Of a DNA stretch of 52,882 nt, positions 36,640-48,347 are shown piece after piece. The notes beneath the pieces are model-generated. The model saw nothing but the letters and a program-made list of their open reading frames with translations. It ran no database searches and was not told the origin of the DNA. A program made the position numbers and the translations under genes. Position 1 is the first letter of the stretch. The number at the start of each line of letters is the position of its first letter. The stretch lies in contig NZ_MQMG01000022.1 of assembly GCF_001908025.1 (NCBI RefSeq), positions 1 through 52,882 on the forward strand, given 5' to 3'. The stretch is from Geobacillus proteiniphilus. GTDB lineage: Bacteria; Bacillota; Bacilli; Bacillales; Anoxybacillaceae.

Positions 36640-37504
36640 GAGAATGCCGTTCTCCTAACATTCTCACCGCAAACACTTGGTCGCAAAAGCCGCGCAGCCC
36701 ATTGTATACCCGCTGCATTCTGGAATCGTGCTCGATCAGTCCAAACACGGTCGGCCCGCTGCCGCTCATCAGCACCGCATCAGCGCCAAACCGCTTCATT
36801 TGTTCTTTAATATGCGCGACTTCCGGATATTTTTTCAACGTCACTTCCTCAAGAACATTGCCGACCAACCGGCAGATCGCCGCATAATCTTGCCGCTCGA
36901 TCGCTCTCACCATCGCATCGACGTCCGGATGGCTGACACGCTCAAGTTCCAAGTTTCGGTACACTTCCGCCGTCGATACACCGATCGGGGGCTTGGCCAG
37001 CACAACCCAGCACGGCGGCGGTGAAGCGATCGGAGTGATGATTTCCCCGCGCCCCGTCGCCAAGGCGGTTCCGCCGTAGACGCAAAAAGCGACATCCGAA
37101 CCGATTTTCGCCCCGAGCTCTGCCAGTTCATCCATCGTTAATCCAAGTTGCCAAAGCTTGTTCAACCCGCGCAGCGTCGCCGCCGCATCGCTGCTTCCTC
37201 CCGCCAATCCGGCGGCCACCGGAATATGCTTCGTAATCGAAATGGCCACCCCTTGGCGGATCGAAAACGTCTCTTTAAGAAGCTTCGCCGCCTGATACGC
37301 CAAGTTGCGGCAATCATCCGGCACAAAGCGGTTTTGCGAAACGATGCGGATCGCATCTTCCTCCGGCAGCGCGACAAGCTCAATGCGATCGGCCAAATCG
37401 ATCGTCGTCATCACCATTTTCACTTCATGGTAACCATCCGGGCGCTTATAAAGAACGTCGAGTGACAAATTGATTTTCGCCGGCGCTTTTATCGACAACC
37501 TCAC
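36632..37504 (-). CDS. ispE: 4-diphosphocytidyl-2-C-methyl-D-erythritol kinase
   Basis: This is a 290-residue GHMP kinase of the MEP isoprenoid pathway. Lys10 in [12 protein letters not shown] and Asp137 in GSDVAF are the expected catalytic residues; the ATP loop is [16 protein letters not shown] (95-110). The C-terminus has [11 protein letters not shown]. The start is GTG, preceded by AGGTGAGG, and aligns with the B. subtilis protein. It lies between sspF and purR as in B. subtilis. Confidence 0.96.
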   Translation of the reverse strand: MRLSIKAPAKINLSLDVLYKRPDGYHEVKMVMTTIDLADRIELVALPEEDAIRIVSQNRFVPDDCRNLAYQAAKLLKETFSIRQGVAISITKHIPVAAGLAGGSSDAAATLRGLNKLWQLGLTMDELAELGAKIGSDVAFCVYGGTALATGRGEIITPIASPPPCWVVLAKPPIGVSTAEVYRNLELERVSHPDVDAMVRAIERQDYAAICRLVGNVLEEVTLKKYPEVAHIKEQMKRFGADAVLMSGSGPTVFGLIEHDSRMQRVYNGLRGFCDQVFAVRMLGERHSLD

Positions 37505-37668
37505 TCATCCTCACCTACTTCCACGCGCAATCATGAATAAGCGGATCGGCATCCATCGGCTGCTTTCCGTCTCCGCCGTCTTTGCCCCGTCTCATCCGCC
37601 TTTCTTTCGTCAACCCATTTTATCATATTACCATGTTCTGGCGACGACGCCAAACAATATATGTATGC

Positions 37669-37696
37669 AAAAAAGGGCGCCCCGTTCGGGACACCC
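37669..37696 (-). terminator. Rho-independent terminator of sspF
   Basis: GGGTGTCCCG-AA-CGGGGCGCCC forms a 10-bp stem with two G-U pairs, followed by six T on the minus strand, about 30 bp after the sspF stop. Confidence 0.9.
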
Positions 37697-37723
37697 TCGC
37701 CGCAACACGCCCCGCTGCCGGCG

Positions 37724-37903
37724 CTATTCCGTTGTTCCGGCCAGCTGCCGCTCCGCCCGTTCAATCGCCAATCTGACCATGTTTCCTGCGTCTTTCGCGC
37801 GGATGGCGCCCCATCCCTCACGTTGCACGACATCGTAAAAGCCCAACTCTTTCGCCAGCTCTTCTTTCAAGCGTTGCGACATAACCCCGCGGCGTCGACC
37901 CAA
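37724..37903 (-). CDS. sspF: Small acid-soluble spore protein SspF
   Basis: This is a 59-residue DNA-binding spore protein of the alpha/beta SASP type. GRRRGVMS opens the protein, and [14 protein letters not shown] and [17 protein letters not shown] contain the conserved contact residues. The TTG start at 37903 follows AAAGGGG at good spacing and matches the family N-terminus; an in-frame TTG at 37957 would add 18 unrelated residues. A sigma-G-like promoter lies about 120 bp upstream, leaving an unusually long leader that can form a GCCGGC/GCCGGC hairpin. Confidence 0.93.
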   Translation of the reverse strand: MGRRRGVMSQRLKEELAKELGFYDVVQREGWGAIRAKDAGNMVRLAIERAERQLAGTTE

Positions 37904-38020
37904 TGTCAGCAACCCCTTTCCATGTTCATTGGCGCTATGGCATGAAACGTTTGGCAACCCGCCGGCGCATCAACAAGCCGGCTTTGCATTTGTCAAGGCA
38001 AAAGGCGGCTGCGGCAGTTT

Positions 38021-38050
38021 TAGTATGAAATAAAGGGGGTGGTTTTATGA
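38021..38050 (-). promoter_or_regulatory. Sigma-G-type promoter of sspF
   Basis: The -10 CATACTA (38027-38021) is a perfect forespore box. The -35 TCATA (38050-38046) lies 18 bp upstream and fits HATR. The -35 directly adjoins the T tract of the veg terminator. Confidence 0.65.
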
Positions 38051-38085
38051 AAAAACAAAAAGCAGCAAACAAATCTGTCTACTGC
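38051..38085 (-). terminator. Rho-independent terminator of veg
   Basis: GCAGTAGACA and TGTTTGCTGC form a 10-bp stem with two G-U pairs and a 4-nt loop, followed by TTTTTGTTTTTT. The veg stop codon TAG is inside the 5' arm, so ribosomes finishing veg could disturb the hairpin. Confidence 0.85.
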
Positions 38086-38336
38086 CCCCCTGCTTGCTCA
38101 TCATCCCAAAACGTCAACTTTACCGTCTCTGTCAATACGTCGGCGTAACTGAACGATACGCGTTCAAACGAATTCTCTTTTTGATCCAGCTCAATGACAA
38201 ATACGGATGGATATGTTTCCGCCAAAATACCACAACGCTCAATCATTTTTCTGCGTCCGCCGTTGGCCCGCAGCGTCAACCGTTTCCCGATATTCGAATC
38301 CAGCGTTTTTTTAATATCGGATAAAGTCTTTGGCAT
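38079..38336 (-). CDS. veg: Veg protein
   Basis: This is an 85-residue protein of the Veg family ([40 protein letters not shown] split in the first half). It is highly expressed in growing B. subtilis cells and reported to stimulate biofilm genes through SinR/SlrR; the biochemical action is unclear. The ATG follows GAGGTGG. Two consensus sigma-A promoters in tandem lie directly upstream, predicting very strong expression. Confidence 0.95.
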   Translation of the reverse strand: MPKTLSDIKKTLDSNIGKRLTLRANGGRRKMIERCGILAETYPSVFVIELDQKENSFERVSFSYADVLTETVKLTFWDDEQAGGQ

Positions 38337-38360
38337 TCATCATCCACCTCACTATTTGCA

Positions 38361-38389
38361 ATTATAACAAAGATGGCGTCTAAAGTCAA
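38361..38389 (-). promoter_or_regulatory. Sigma-A promoter veg-P2 (proximal)
   Basis: TTGACT (38389-38384), 17 bp, TATAAT (38366-38361). The leader to the ATG is only about 18 nt. This is the counterpart of the strong B. subtilis veg promoter. Confidence 0.88.
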
Positions 38390-38398
38390 AAAATAAAG

Positions 38399-38428
38399 AT
38401 TATATCAGGGCATTTTTATTTCTGTCAA
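38399..38428 (-). promoter_or_regulatory. Sigma-A promoter veg-P1 (distal)
   Basis: TTGACA (38428-38423), 18 bp, TATAAT (38404-38399). Both hexamers are perfect. The predicted start falls a few bases before the -35 of the proximal promoter, so the two may interfere or alternate. Confidence 0.82.
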
Positions 38429-38505
38429 TGTATATTTTTCTACAATATCCTTCTTTTTATGTGTGATGTGGAACTTTTTTGTAAAAAAATGCGACGGACG
38501 TATAG

Positions 38506-38535
38506 AAAAAACCGCCCATCAACTGCGGCGGTTTT
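38506..38535 (-). terminator. Rho-independent terminator of yabG
   Basis: AAAACCGCC and GGCGGTTTT pair around a 10-nt loop, followed by further T on the minus strand. The yabG stop codon is in the loop. Confidence 0.85.
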
Positions 38536-39418
38536 CCTCTCGATCCTCAACAAGGCGAAACGGCATCCCGGTGCGGAGCACGCCTTTCGTTTCCACCCCA
38601 CCAAGCCCCTTTTCCCCGGTTAACGTGTTGCGCAGCACATCCCATACGTCGACCGTTTCGGTGAACGGGGTGAAGCTGAGGCGCGACACAATGTAGACGG
38701 GGTCAAGAGCATGAATGTTCACCCGCGCCGGCGAACTGGCAAAATTTGCTCCAGCGCGGATGAGCGATTCAAAGTGCGACTGGCAGGCGCCGGCGAAAAT
38801 GATCAGTTGATCCAAATGGGGCACTTTTTTGCGCGCCTCTTTCACCGTTTGCACAAAATGGCGCGAATGGCGGTACGCTTTTAACTCATGCACCTTTCCT
38901 TTCGACTTCGAATACGAATCATGCCCGGTGATGACTAAAATATCAGGGCGAAACTGCTCAATCCAGTAGCCGACTTTTTCCGGCATTTCGCTTTCCTCGC
39001 AGTAAATGCCGTGCACCGGCACGCCGATCCGTTCATACAAATCCATGCATTTGCGCAAATATAACGGGTCGCCATCCAAATGGAGGACGCGCCCCGGAAT
39101 TTGAAAAAAATCTTTCTCCACCCGGTATCCGCCGGTCGCCCGATATTCGACTTTTTGCTTGATCGCCTGATAATCTTGGCGAAAAAGCCGATACGATTGT
39201 TCGATCAGCTCGATTTCCCGCTTTTTCCGTTCCTGCTGCTCCCGCTCATCGATGACGACTAAATCACTGCACGGAGCGTCCGCGACGAGGCGCACATCTT
39301 CACCATACAAAATCGCTTCCCACTCGCCGTTTTTCTCTTTCATATCAATGACTCGGAACAATAAATCACATTGGTAAGACTTGCGGGCGACAATATCGCC
39401 GATTTTAATGACGTCCAT
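38519..39418 (-). CDS. yabG: Sporulation-specific protease YabG
   Basis: This is a 299-residue cysteine protease that processes spore coat proteins such as SpoIVA and SafA in the mother cell. The proposed catalytic His is in ITGHDSYS (His166) and the Cys in FAGACQSHFES (Cys212). The N-terminus KIGDIVARKSYQCDLLFRV is typical. The ATG at 39418 has GGAG at 9 nt; a GTG at 39421 is possible. A sigma-K-type promoter lies upstream, as expected for a late mother-cell gene. Confidence 0.95.
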   Translation of the reverse strand: MDVIKIGDIVARKSYQCDLLFRVIDMKEKNGEWEAILYGEDVRLVADAPCSDLVVIDEREQQERKKREIELIEQSYRLFRQDYQAIKQKVEYRATGGYRVEKDFFQIPGRVLHLDGDPLYLRKCMDLYERIGVPVHGIYCEESEMPEKVGYWIEQFRPDILVITGHDSYSKSKGKVHELKAYRHSRHFVQTVKEARKKVPHLDQLIIFAGACQSHFESLIRAGANFASSPARVNIHALDPVYIVSRLSFTPFTETVDVWDVLRNTLTGEKGLGGVETKGVLRTGMPFRLVEDREENRRS

Positions 39419-39453
39419 CACCGCTCACTCCATTGCATAATCGTTGTCATCCA

Positions 39454-39481
39454 TACGATATGCACGTGCGGACAATAGGTG
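39454..39481 (-). promoter_or_regulatory. Sigma-K-type promoter of yabG
   Basis: The -10 CATATCGTA (39462-39454) is a full match to CATANNNTA. A CACC (39481-39478) supplies the short AC -35 element about 16 bp upstream. B. subtilis yabG is sigma-K dependent. Confidence 0.65.
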
Positions 39482-39557
39482 ATAGACGCCTGTTTGAATG
39501 GCTTTGCTTGACGAAAAGACCGCTGCCCCCTAGAGGAGCGCTTTCTTTACGACTCCT

Positions 39558-40995
<1,438 letters not shown>

Positions 40996-41000
40996 CCTCC

Positions 41001-41046
41001 CATTGCAGAAACAACGGAATCGTCCCTTTTTCCTATTTCTGCAATG
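41001..41046 (-). promoter_or_regulatory. Hairpin in the rnmV leader
   Basis: CATTGCAGAAA (41046-41036) and TTTCTGCAATG (41011-41001) form a perfect 11-bp stem that ends just before the rnmV GGGAGG site. A second pairing GGAA/TTCC is possible inside. A full AAAGGAGG lies just before the 5' arm, far from the start codon unless the hairpin folds and brings it close. Confidence 0.7.
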
Positions 41047-41204
41047 CCTCCTTTCCGGTAAAATCAAAAGTAAGGCGGATCATCGCCGAAAGCCGCTTTA
41101 TTCCTTTTATTATTTTTTGAATTTCGCTGAAACTTTTTTTCCGTTTGCGCCGTCTAATTTAGCAGAAACGGCGCGCACTGTCGCGGCACAATGCCATTAT
41201 AGCG

Positions 41205-41233
41205 AAAAAAAGCAGAGGGAAAAAACCCTCCGC
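41205..41233 (-). terminator. Rho-independent terminator of yabE
   Basis: GCGGAGGG-TTTTTT-CCCTCTGC followed by seven T on the minus strand, about 20 bp after the yabE stop. Between it and the rnmV leader (41047-41204) I see no gene, only A-rich sequence. Confidence 0.9.
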
Positions 41234-41253
41234 TTCGTTCTCCTATCGCATCT

Positions 41254-42435
41254 CTATGGCAATACCCGTATTTTCACGCGCTTTCTGCCCCAACGAAACG
41301 CATCCGACCGTTCCGGGAAAAACACATCAATTTTATATCCACGGATGCCTGAGCCGGTGTCAGCGGCAATGGCATATCCGTATCCTTCCACATACACTTT
41401 CGACCCAAGGGGGATGATGGACGGGTCGACCGCAATCACTTTAGCGGAAGGATTTTTGCGCAAGTTGATGCCTGTGCTTGTTATGCCTGAACAGCCTGCA
41501 CAATAAGCGGTGTAGGCGGTGGCGGTGACGTAAAATTCCTTCGCGGCATGGTCCGAGCCGCGCGAGGACGGGCGGTCGGGCGCGGCAGCCGGGCGCACAG
41601 TTTTCGTGCCGATGGCGACAATGCGCGCCTTGCTTTCTTTTAACGTTTTCGTAGCGATCAGTTTGCGCGCCGTTTCTTTGCCGTTTTCCAACGTCACCTC
41701 ATACATTTTTTGAACCGTTCCTTTTTCCCCAGGCTGAATGACGCGCCGCTCTCCTTTCGGCAATGAGTCGTCCCGTTTTGTCACCACGGCAAAGTCGACG
41801 GGTTCTTCCACTACATCGGTGACTTTTTTTACTCGGATTACGCGAATGGTCATCTGTTCTTTGACCGTTTCCTGCAAGGAGGGCTCTATCCGATCGAGTT
41901 GACCTAGCTGAATCCCTTGCTGCTTCAAAAAGTCAGCGACCGTAGTCGAAGTCGTCCATGCCTGCTGTTGTTTACCGCCGACATTGACGTGGACTGGAAA
42001 CGCCTTTTCAACGCCGATGTCCATACCTTTTTGAATTTTCGCCGAAAGCGCCGGCGCCACTTTGTCATGCGGCCCGACCGCCACGTGCTGCGAACGGAGC
42101 AACTCCGCGACTGTATCGGCCGTCGTCCATATCTTTTTCTTTTTCCCATTGACCGTCAGCGTCACTTCTTTGCTCGCTTCCCAAATGATATGGAGATCGT
42201 CGGTGATCGGCGAATGCAGAGACGGATAAATATAATCTTCTTTGCGCGGTTGAATGTTTTGCTCCGCAAGCAGTTCTTTCACCGTTTTCGCATGAGTGCG
42301 AATTTCTTGTTTGTTTCCGTTTTTGATCAGCGTCACATCATCTTTGGCCATCTCATATCCGGCAACCCCTGTCGTCGCGGAGATGGCGAGAAACCCACCC
42401 GCTGTGACGGTCACGTTTTTCCTCCATAAGTCCAT
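41254..42435 (-). CDS. yabE: Cell-wall-binding protein with DUF348, G5 and 3D domains (YabE-like)
   Basis: This is a 393-residue exported protein. An N-terminal hydrophobic signal or anchor (about 8-28) precedes three DUF348 repeats (about 34-75, 91-132, 148-189). A G5 domain (about 203-280) and a C-terminal 3D domain (about 303-393; VTATAYTAYC, IIPLGSKVYVEGYG, AADTGSGIRG) follow. 3D domains resemble lytic transglycosylase folds with a DTGS-type active site, so it may be a Stw/Rpf-like wall lytic enzyme. In B. subtilis yabE is repressed by an antisense RNA; I found no clear antisense promoter here. Start at 42435 follows AGGAGG. Confidence 0.92.
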   Translation of the reverse strand: MDLWRKNVTVTAGGFLAISATTGVAGYEMAKDDVTLIKNGNKQEIRTHAKTVKELLAEQNIQPRKEDYIYPSLHSPITDDLHIIWEASKEVTLTVNGKKKKIWTTADTVAELLRSQHVAVGPHDKVAPALSAKIQKGMDIGVEKAFPVHVNVGGKQQQAWTTSTTVADFLKQQGIQLGQLDRIEPSLQETVKEQMTIRVIRVKKVTDVVEEPVDFAVVTKRDDSLPKGERRVIQPGEKGTVQKMYEVTLENGKETARKLIATKTLKESKARIVAIGTKTVRPAAAPDRPSSRGSDHAAKEFYVTATAYTAYCAGCSGITSTGINLRKNPSAKVIAVDPSIIPLGSKVYVEGYGYAIAADTGSGIRGYKIDVFFPERSDAFRWGRKRVKIRVLP

Positions 42436-42660
42436 CCATTTCCTCCTATTCGGCAACATCAGAAGAAACGCCTCCTTTTCCTCTGGAATTCCCCTCTCCC
42501 TTTAACATGTACGCACAAGCATACTCTATTATGCAGAAAATTCAGTGAAAAAGGAAGGAAGACTTGTCGACAGACAATTAGCTCATTTTCGCCGAATTTG
42601 TAGAACTTTTTCGTTTTCGCCGCTTTTTCGACAAGCCTCCCGATGATCCGACGCCTAATT

Positions 42661-43431
42661 TTAGCGGTCGATGGCGAACAATTTTTTGGCATTTTCCGCC
42701 GTTGTTTCCGCTACTTCGGCAAAAGAAATGTTTTTGATCTGTGCGATCGCTTCGGCAACGTATTTGACATAGCTCGGCTCGTTTCGTTTGCCGCGGAAAG
42801 GGTGAGGCGTTAAATATGGACAGTCGGTTTCGATCAATAAATGGCTGAGCGGAATCTCCTTCGCCACTTCCTTCGGTTTTTTCGCGTTTTTAAACGTGAC
42901 CGGTCCGCCAAGGGAAATGAGAAAATTCATGTCCATGCACTGTTTGGCCACCTCGACGCTGCCGCTGAAGCAATGCATAATCCCGCCGACTTCGGCGGCG
43001 TTTTCCTCCTGCAAAATTTTTAAAATATCCGCCGTCGCCTCACGGTTATGAATGATGATCGGCAACTTCACCTTTTTAGCCAGCCGGATTTGCTGCCGAA
43101 ACACCTCTTGTTGCACGTCTTTCGGCGATTTATCCCAATGGTAGTCAAGCCCCATCTCGCCGAGCGCCACGACTTTCGGGTGGGCGGCGAGCTGTTCAAT
43201 CATCTGCAAGTCATCGTCCGTCATCTCGATCGCATCGACCGGATGCCAGCCAACCGCCGCATAAATAAACGGATACCGCTCGGCCAGCTCGATCGCCCGA
43301 TCGATCGTCGGACGGTCAAATCCGACGACGACAATGTGTGAAACCCCTTCATCGCGAGCGCGTTCAATGACTTGTTCCAAATCTTCTTCGTATTGGACCG
43401 CATTCAAATGTGCGTGCGTATCAAACAGCAT
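42661..43431 (-). CDS. tatD: TatD-family metal-dependent deoxyribonuclease
   Basis: This is a 256-residue TIM-barrel amidohydrolase-like nuclease. The metal ligands are visible in FDTHAHL, GEMGLDYHW, IHNREA, MHCFSGS and LIETDCPYLTP. B. subtilis YabD/TatD corresponds. Members cut DNA and may act on damaged ends or D-aminoacyl-tRNA; the in vivo substrate here is unknown. It lies 136 bp from metG with a possible promoter between. Confidence 0.95.
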   Translation of the reverse strand: MLFDTHAHLNAVQYEEDLEQVIERARDEGVSHIVVVGFDRPTIDRAIELAERYPFIYAAVGWHPVDAIEMTDDDLQMIEQLAAHPKVVALGEMGLDYHWDKSPKDVQQEVFRQQIRLAKKVKLPIIIHNREATADILKILQEENAAEVGGIMHCFSGSVEVAKQCMDMNFLISLGGPVTFKNAKKPKEVAKEIPLSHLLIETDCPYLTPHPFRGKRNEPSYVKYVAEAIAQIKNISFAEVAETTAENAKKLFAIDR

Positions 43432-43466
43432 ACCAATGCCCTCTTTTCCACCTTGATGTTAAGTGT

Positions 43467-43495
43467 AGCATAGAAATTGGTTACATACGTCACAA
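43467..43495 (-). promoter_or_regulatory. Possible sigma-A promoter of tatD
   Basis: TTGTGA (43495-43490), 17 bp, TATGCT (43472-43467), each four of six to consensus. It lies after the metG terminator and 35 bp before the tatD start. Confidence 0.5.
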
Positions 43496-43515
43496 TTCGT
43501 TAACATTTCCATTAC

Positions 43516-43555
43516 AAAATAGCGACAAGGAGGTGTCAAGCGCAACACCCCCCTG
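43516..43555 (-). terminator. Hairpin after metG
   Basis: CAGGGGGGTGT and ACACCTCCTTG form an imperfect 11-bp stem, followed by TCGCTATTTTG on the minus strand. The T tract is short, so termination may be partial. Confidence 0.6.
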
Positions 43556-43567
43556 CCAAGCAAACGA

Positions 43568-45814
<2,247 letters not shown>

Positions 45815-45887
45815 TTGACGCTTAATGGAAACACTGATATGATTAGGTTGTAGGAAATTTGTCGAATATTGACGAATAAACGACAAA
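45815..45887 (+). promoter_or_regulatory. abrB promoter with downstream Spo0A boxes
   Basis: TTGACG (45815-45820), 17 bp, TATGAT (45838-45843). Downstream are TTTGTCGAA (45858-45866, a perfect Spo0A box), TGACGAA (45870-45876) and CGACAAA (45881-45887, reverse). Spo0A bound there blocks abrB transcription in B. subtilis, and the layout is the same. Confidence 0.88.
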
Positions 45888-45916
45888 AAACTTTTTTGCG
45901 GAGAGGAGAATCGACG

Positions 45917-46216
45917 ATGAAATCGACAGGGATCGTGCGTAAAGTCGATGAGTTAGGCCGCGTCGTCATTCCGATTGAGCTGCGACGTACGTTGGATATT
46001 AACGAAAAAGATGCGTTGGAAATTTATGTTGACGATGACCGCATCATTTTGAAAAAGTATAAGCCGAACATGACGTGTGTCGTCACCGGCGAAGTGTCGG
46101 ACGACAACTTCAAACTGGCCGGCGGCAAAATCATTTTAAGCCGCGAAGGCGCGGAAATTTTGCTGCAGGAGATCCAACAGCATCTAGAAGCAGCAGCGGA
46201 CAAAGAAAAAGAATAA
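45917..46216 (+). CDS. abrB: Transition-state regulator AbrB
   Basis: This is a 99-residue DNA-binding repressor of post-exponential genes. The N-terminal swapped-hairpin domain is MKSTGIVRKVDELGRVVIPI, with the conserved RRTLDI and DALEIYVDDDRIILKKY. The C-terminal half mediates multimerisation. It is the only plus-strand gene in the window, as in B. subtilis, where abrB opposes its neighbours. The ATG at 45917 follows AGAGGAGA; the longer frame from 45869 crosses Spo0A boxes and is rejected. Its probable targets here include spoVG. Confidence 0.97.
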   Translation: MKSTGIVRKVDELGRVVIPIELRRTLDINEKDALEIYVDDDRIILKKYKPNMTCVVTGEVSDDNFKLAGGKIILSREGAEILLQEIQQHLEAAADKEKE

Positions 46217-46250
46217 AAAAGTTTCTCTGGCTTCAGAGAAACTCTTTTTT
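46215..46250. terminator. Bidirectional terminator between abrB and rsmI
   Basis: GTTTCTCTG-GCTT-CAGAGAAAC has T tracts on both outer sides: CTCTTTTTTTT for abrB and TTTTTTA for rsmI. The rsmI stop codon lies inside the stem-loop, so the two convergent genes share one structure. Confidence 0.88.
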
Positions 46251-47144
46251 TTCTTCTTCTTGCTGTTGATGATACTGCCGATAAACGTCGCGTTTCGACA
46301 TATTTCGATCACTGGCCGCCTGTTTCACCGCCTCCTTGACGGAAAGGCTGTGCTCGCGAATATAATAATCGACATGTTCGACAAGCGAAAGCGGCTGCCA
46401 CCATTCCTCTCCCTCTTGCTCTTGTTTATTCCCGTCTCGCGCCCCTTCGACAATGAGGCAAAATTCGCCGCGGATGTCATGTTCTTCCGCCCAGGCGACC
46501 ACATCACTTAAATCGCCACGGATGAACTCCTCAAACCGTTTCGTCAGCTCGCGGCCAAGAGCGATGCGCCGATTGCCGAATATATCATACATGAGAGCGA
46601 GCGTTTCTTTCAGGCGGTGGGGCGCCTCATAAAAAATTAACGTCTCCGCCGCTGTTTTTAACGACAGCAACTGCTCTTTTTTCTCTTTTTTCGCCCGTTC
46701 CAAAAAGCCGACAAACAAAAAGCGGTCCGTGGGCAGCCCGGAGGCGACAAGCGCTGTCAATGCCGCGTTCGCTCCAGGAAGAGGGACGACGCGGCAGCGC
46801 TCGGCAAGCGCCGCAGCAATAAGCTCATAGCCCGGATCGGAAATGCCGGGCATCCCGGCGTCGCTCACCAATGCCACCGTTTTTCCTTCCTTCAGCCATT
46901 CGACAAGCTGCCGGCCGCTCGCGTATTTATTATGCTCATGGTAGCTGACGAGCGGCGTATGGATGTCGAAATGAGCGAGCAGCTTTTTCGTCTGCCTTGT
47001 GTCTTCGGCGGCGATGACGTCAGCTTCCTGAAGCGTCCTAACCGCACGAAACGTCATATCCTCCAAATTGCCGATCGGCGTCGGCACGATGTACAGTGTC
47101 CCTTGTTCCGTTTGTTCGGTAAAACTTTTTTGCTGCCAAAGCAT
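46233..47144 (-). CDS. rsmI: 16S rRNA 2'-O-ribose C1402 methyltransferase
   Basis: This is a 303-residue SAM methyltransferase of the tetrapyrrole-methylase fold that modifies the decoding centre. VPTPIGNLEDMTFRA, AAEDTRQTKKLL, VSDAGMPGISDPG, PGANAALTALVASG and EAPHR are characteristic. The C-terminal part (QAASDRNMSKRDVYRQYH) is a helical RNA-binding extension. The ATG follows AAGGGGCGG. It begins 15 bp after trmN6; the GIY-YIG gene yazA that separates them in B. subtilis is absent. Confidence 0.96.
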   Translation of the reverse strand: MLWQQKSFTEQTEQGTLYIVPTPIGNLEDMTFRAVRTLQEADVIAAEDTRQTKKLLAHFDIHTPLVSYHEHNKYASGRQLVEWLKEGKTVALVSDAGMPGISDPGYELIAAALAERCRVVPLPGANAALTALVASGLPTDRFLFVGFLERAKKEKKEQLLSLKTAAETLIFYEAPHRLKETLALMYDIFGNRRIALGRELTKRFEEFIRGDLSDVVAWAEEHDIRGEFCLIVEGARDGNKQEQEGEEWWQPLSLVEHVDYYIREHSLSVKEAVKQAASDRNMSKRDVYRQYHQQQEEEKKEFL

Positions 47145-47159
47145 CCTTGTTCCGCCCCT

Positions 47160-47909
47160 TTAAGATGAAATAATGCCATATAAGATCCGCTTCGTCTCCT
47201 CGGTATATTCGTTATTCTCATCATACACGACAAGCGGAGGCAACACTTTTAAGTCCGGGCTTGCATCTTTTGTCCCTTCAATTAAAATCATGTTCGCCTC
47301 TTTGCCCGCTTTCGGGTACACAAAGCGGAGCCGTTTCGGCTCAAGACGGTATTGGCGCATGAGCGTCACAAGGTCAAGCAGCCGCCCGGGCCGGTGGACG
47401 AACGCCGCCTTCCCTCCTTGCTTCAACAGCTGGCTGCTGACGCGAATCACATCCTCTAGGGTGCAATAAATTTCATGGCGGGCGATGGCGATATGTTCAT
47501 TTTTGCTCAGTTCGTCTTTGCCGACTGCCGGAAAATACGGGGGGTTGCACGTGACGACATCGTACCGGCTGTAACCGATCCGTTGCGGCGCTTCTTTAAT
47601 GTCGCCGTGTATGATCTCGATTTGTCCTTCAAGCCCGTTGTATTGCACGCTTCGCCTCGCCATGTCGCAAAGCCGTTCTTGAATTTCAATGCCGATGATC
47701 GTCCCTTTTGTTCGCCGGCTCAACAAGAGGGGAATCACCCCGTTGCCCGTGCACAAATCAACAATCTGCCCCTTTTGAATCGGCATATAGGCAAAATGAG
47801 CAAGGAGCACGGCATCAAGGGAAAACGAAAATACAGATGGACTTTGAATGATGCGGAGCTCTTCGTTAAACAAATAATCGAGCCGTTCATCCTCGTACAA
47901 TTTCACCAT
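47160..47909 (-). CDS. trmN6: tRNA1(Val) adenine-37 N6-methyltransferase-like protein (YabB)
   Basis: This is a 249-residue Rossmann-fold methyltransferase. The SAM site is [15 protein letters not shown] and the adenine-specific NPPY motif is TCNPPYFP. It is the YabB family, related to E. coli TrmN6, which makes m6A37 in tRNA-Val. The window holds a tRNA-Val(UAC) gene, but whether it is the substrate is not shown. The ATG follows GGAGGATCG. A strong terminator lies just upstream with no room for a promoter. Confidence 0.9.
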   Translation of the reverse strand: MVKLYEDERLDYLFNEELRIIQSPSVFSFSLDAVLLAHFAYMPIQKGQIVDLCTGNGVIPLLLSRRTKGTIIGIEIQERLCDMARRSVQYNGLEGQIEIIHGDIKEAPQRIGYSRYDVVTCNPPYFPAVGKDELSKNEHIAIARHEIYCTLEDVIRVSSQLLKQGGKAAFVHRPGRLLDLVTLMRQYRLEPKRLRFVYPKAGKEANMILIEGTKDASPDLKVLPPLVVYDENNEYTEETKRILYGIISS

Positions 47910-47928
47910 GACGCACGATCCTCCATTG

Positions 47929-47957
47929 AAAAAAATAACCTTTCCGAAACGGAAAGG
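47929..47957 (-). terminator. Rho-independent terminator of yabA
   Basis: CCTTTCCG-TTT-CGGAAAGG followed by TTATTTTTTT on the minus strand, about 12 bp after the yabA stop and 20 bp before trmN6. Confidence 0.88.
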
Positions 47958-47969
47958 GTGGCGCTGCCT

Positions 47970-48332
47970 TTAGTTTTTGTTCAAAAACGACAAGCAAAAC
48001 AAACAATCGCCCTCGGTGCGAACGCTTCCGTAATGGATGTGACAAATATGAAACCCTTCTTGGTAAAGGCGGGCTAAATTGTCATACCCTTCGCCAATGT
48101 CGATGAGTTTTTTGCCATGTTTGTCCCCTTTTCGTTTGCCTTCTTCCCATGCTTCTGACAATTGTTCAAGCCGACGGCGCAAATGAGCATTTTCGATTTG
48201 CAGCTGGTGATTCTCTTCTAACAGCTCCGTTACGCGCTGTTTCAGCTGCACCAGCTCGCGGTAAAAATAACTAAGTTGCTCTTCCATATTGGCCACTGAT
48301 CGAAACACTTCTTTTTTATCTACTTTTTCCAC
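47970..48332 (-). CDS. yabA: Replication initiation control protein YabA
   Basis: This is a 120-residue regulator that binds DnaA and DnaN to restrain initiation. The N-terminal half is a leucine-zipper coiled coil (about 10-60, [19 protein letters not shown]). The C-terminus has a zinc site of the form His-x-Cys-x-His then Cys-x2-Cys and the invariant [19 protein letters not shown]. The GTG start at 48332 follows GGGGTGGGG; a GTG at 48341 is in frame. It is next to ricT and holB as in B. subtilis. Confidence 0.96.
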   Translation of the reverse strand: MEKVDKKEVFRSVANMEEQLSYFYRELVQLKQRVTELLEENHQLQIENAHLRRRLEQLSEAWEEGKRKGDKHGKKLIDIGEGYDNLARLYQEGFHICHIHYGSVRTEGDCLFCLSFLNKN

Positions 48333-48347
48333 TGGCCCCACCCCAAA

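Noticed and set aside
42436-42660. Cyclic di-AMP (ydaO-type) riboswitch before yabE
   Set aside because: Such riboswitches often precede wall-enzyme genes, but the space is short and I could not find the conserved core.
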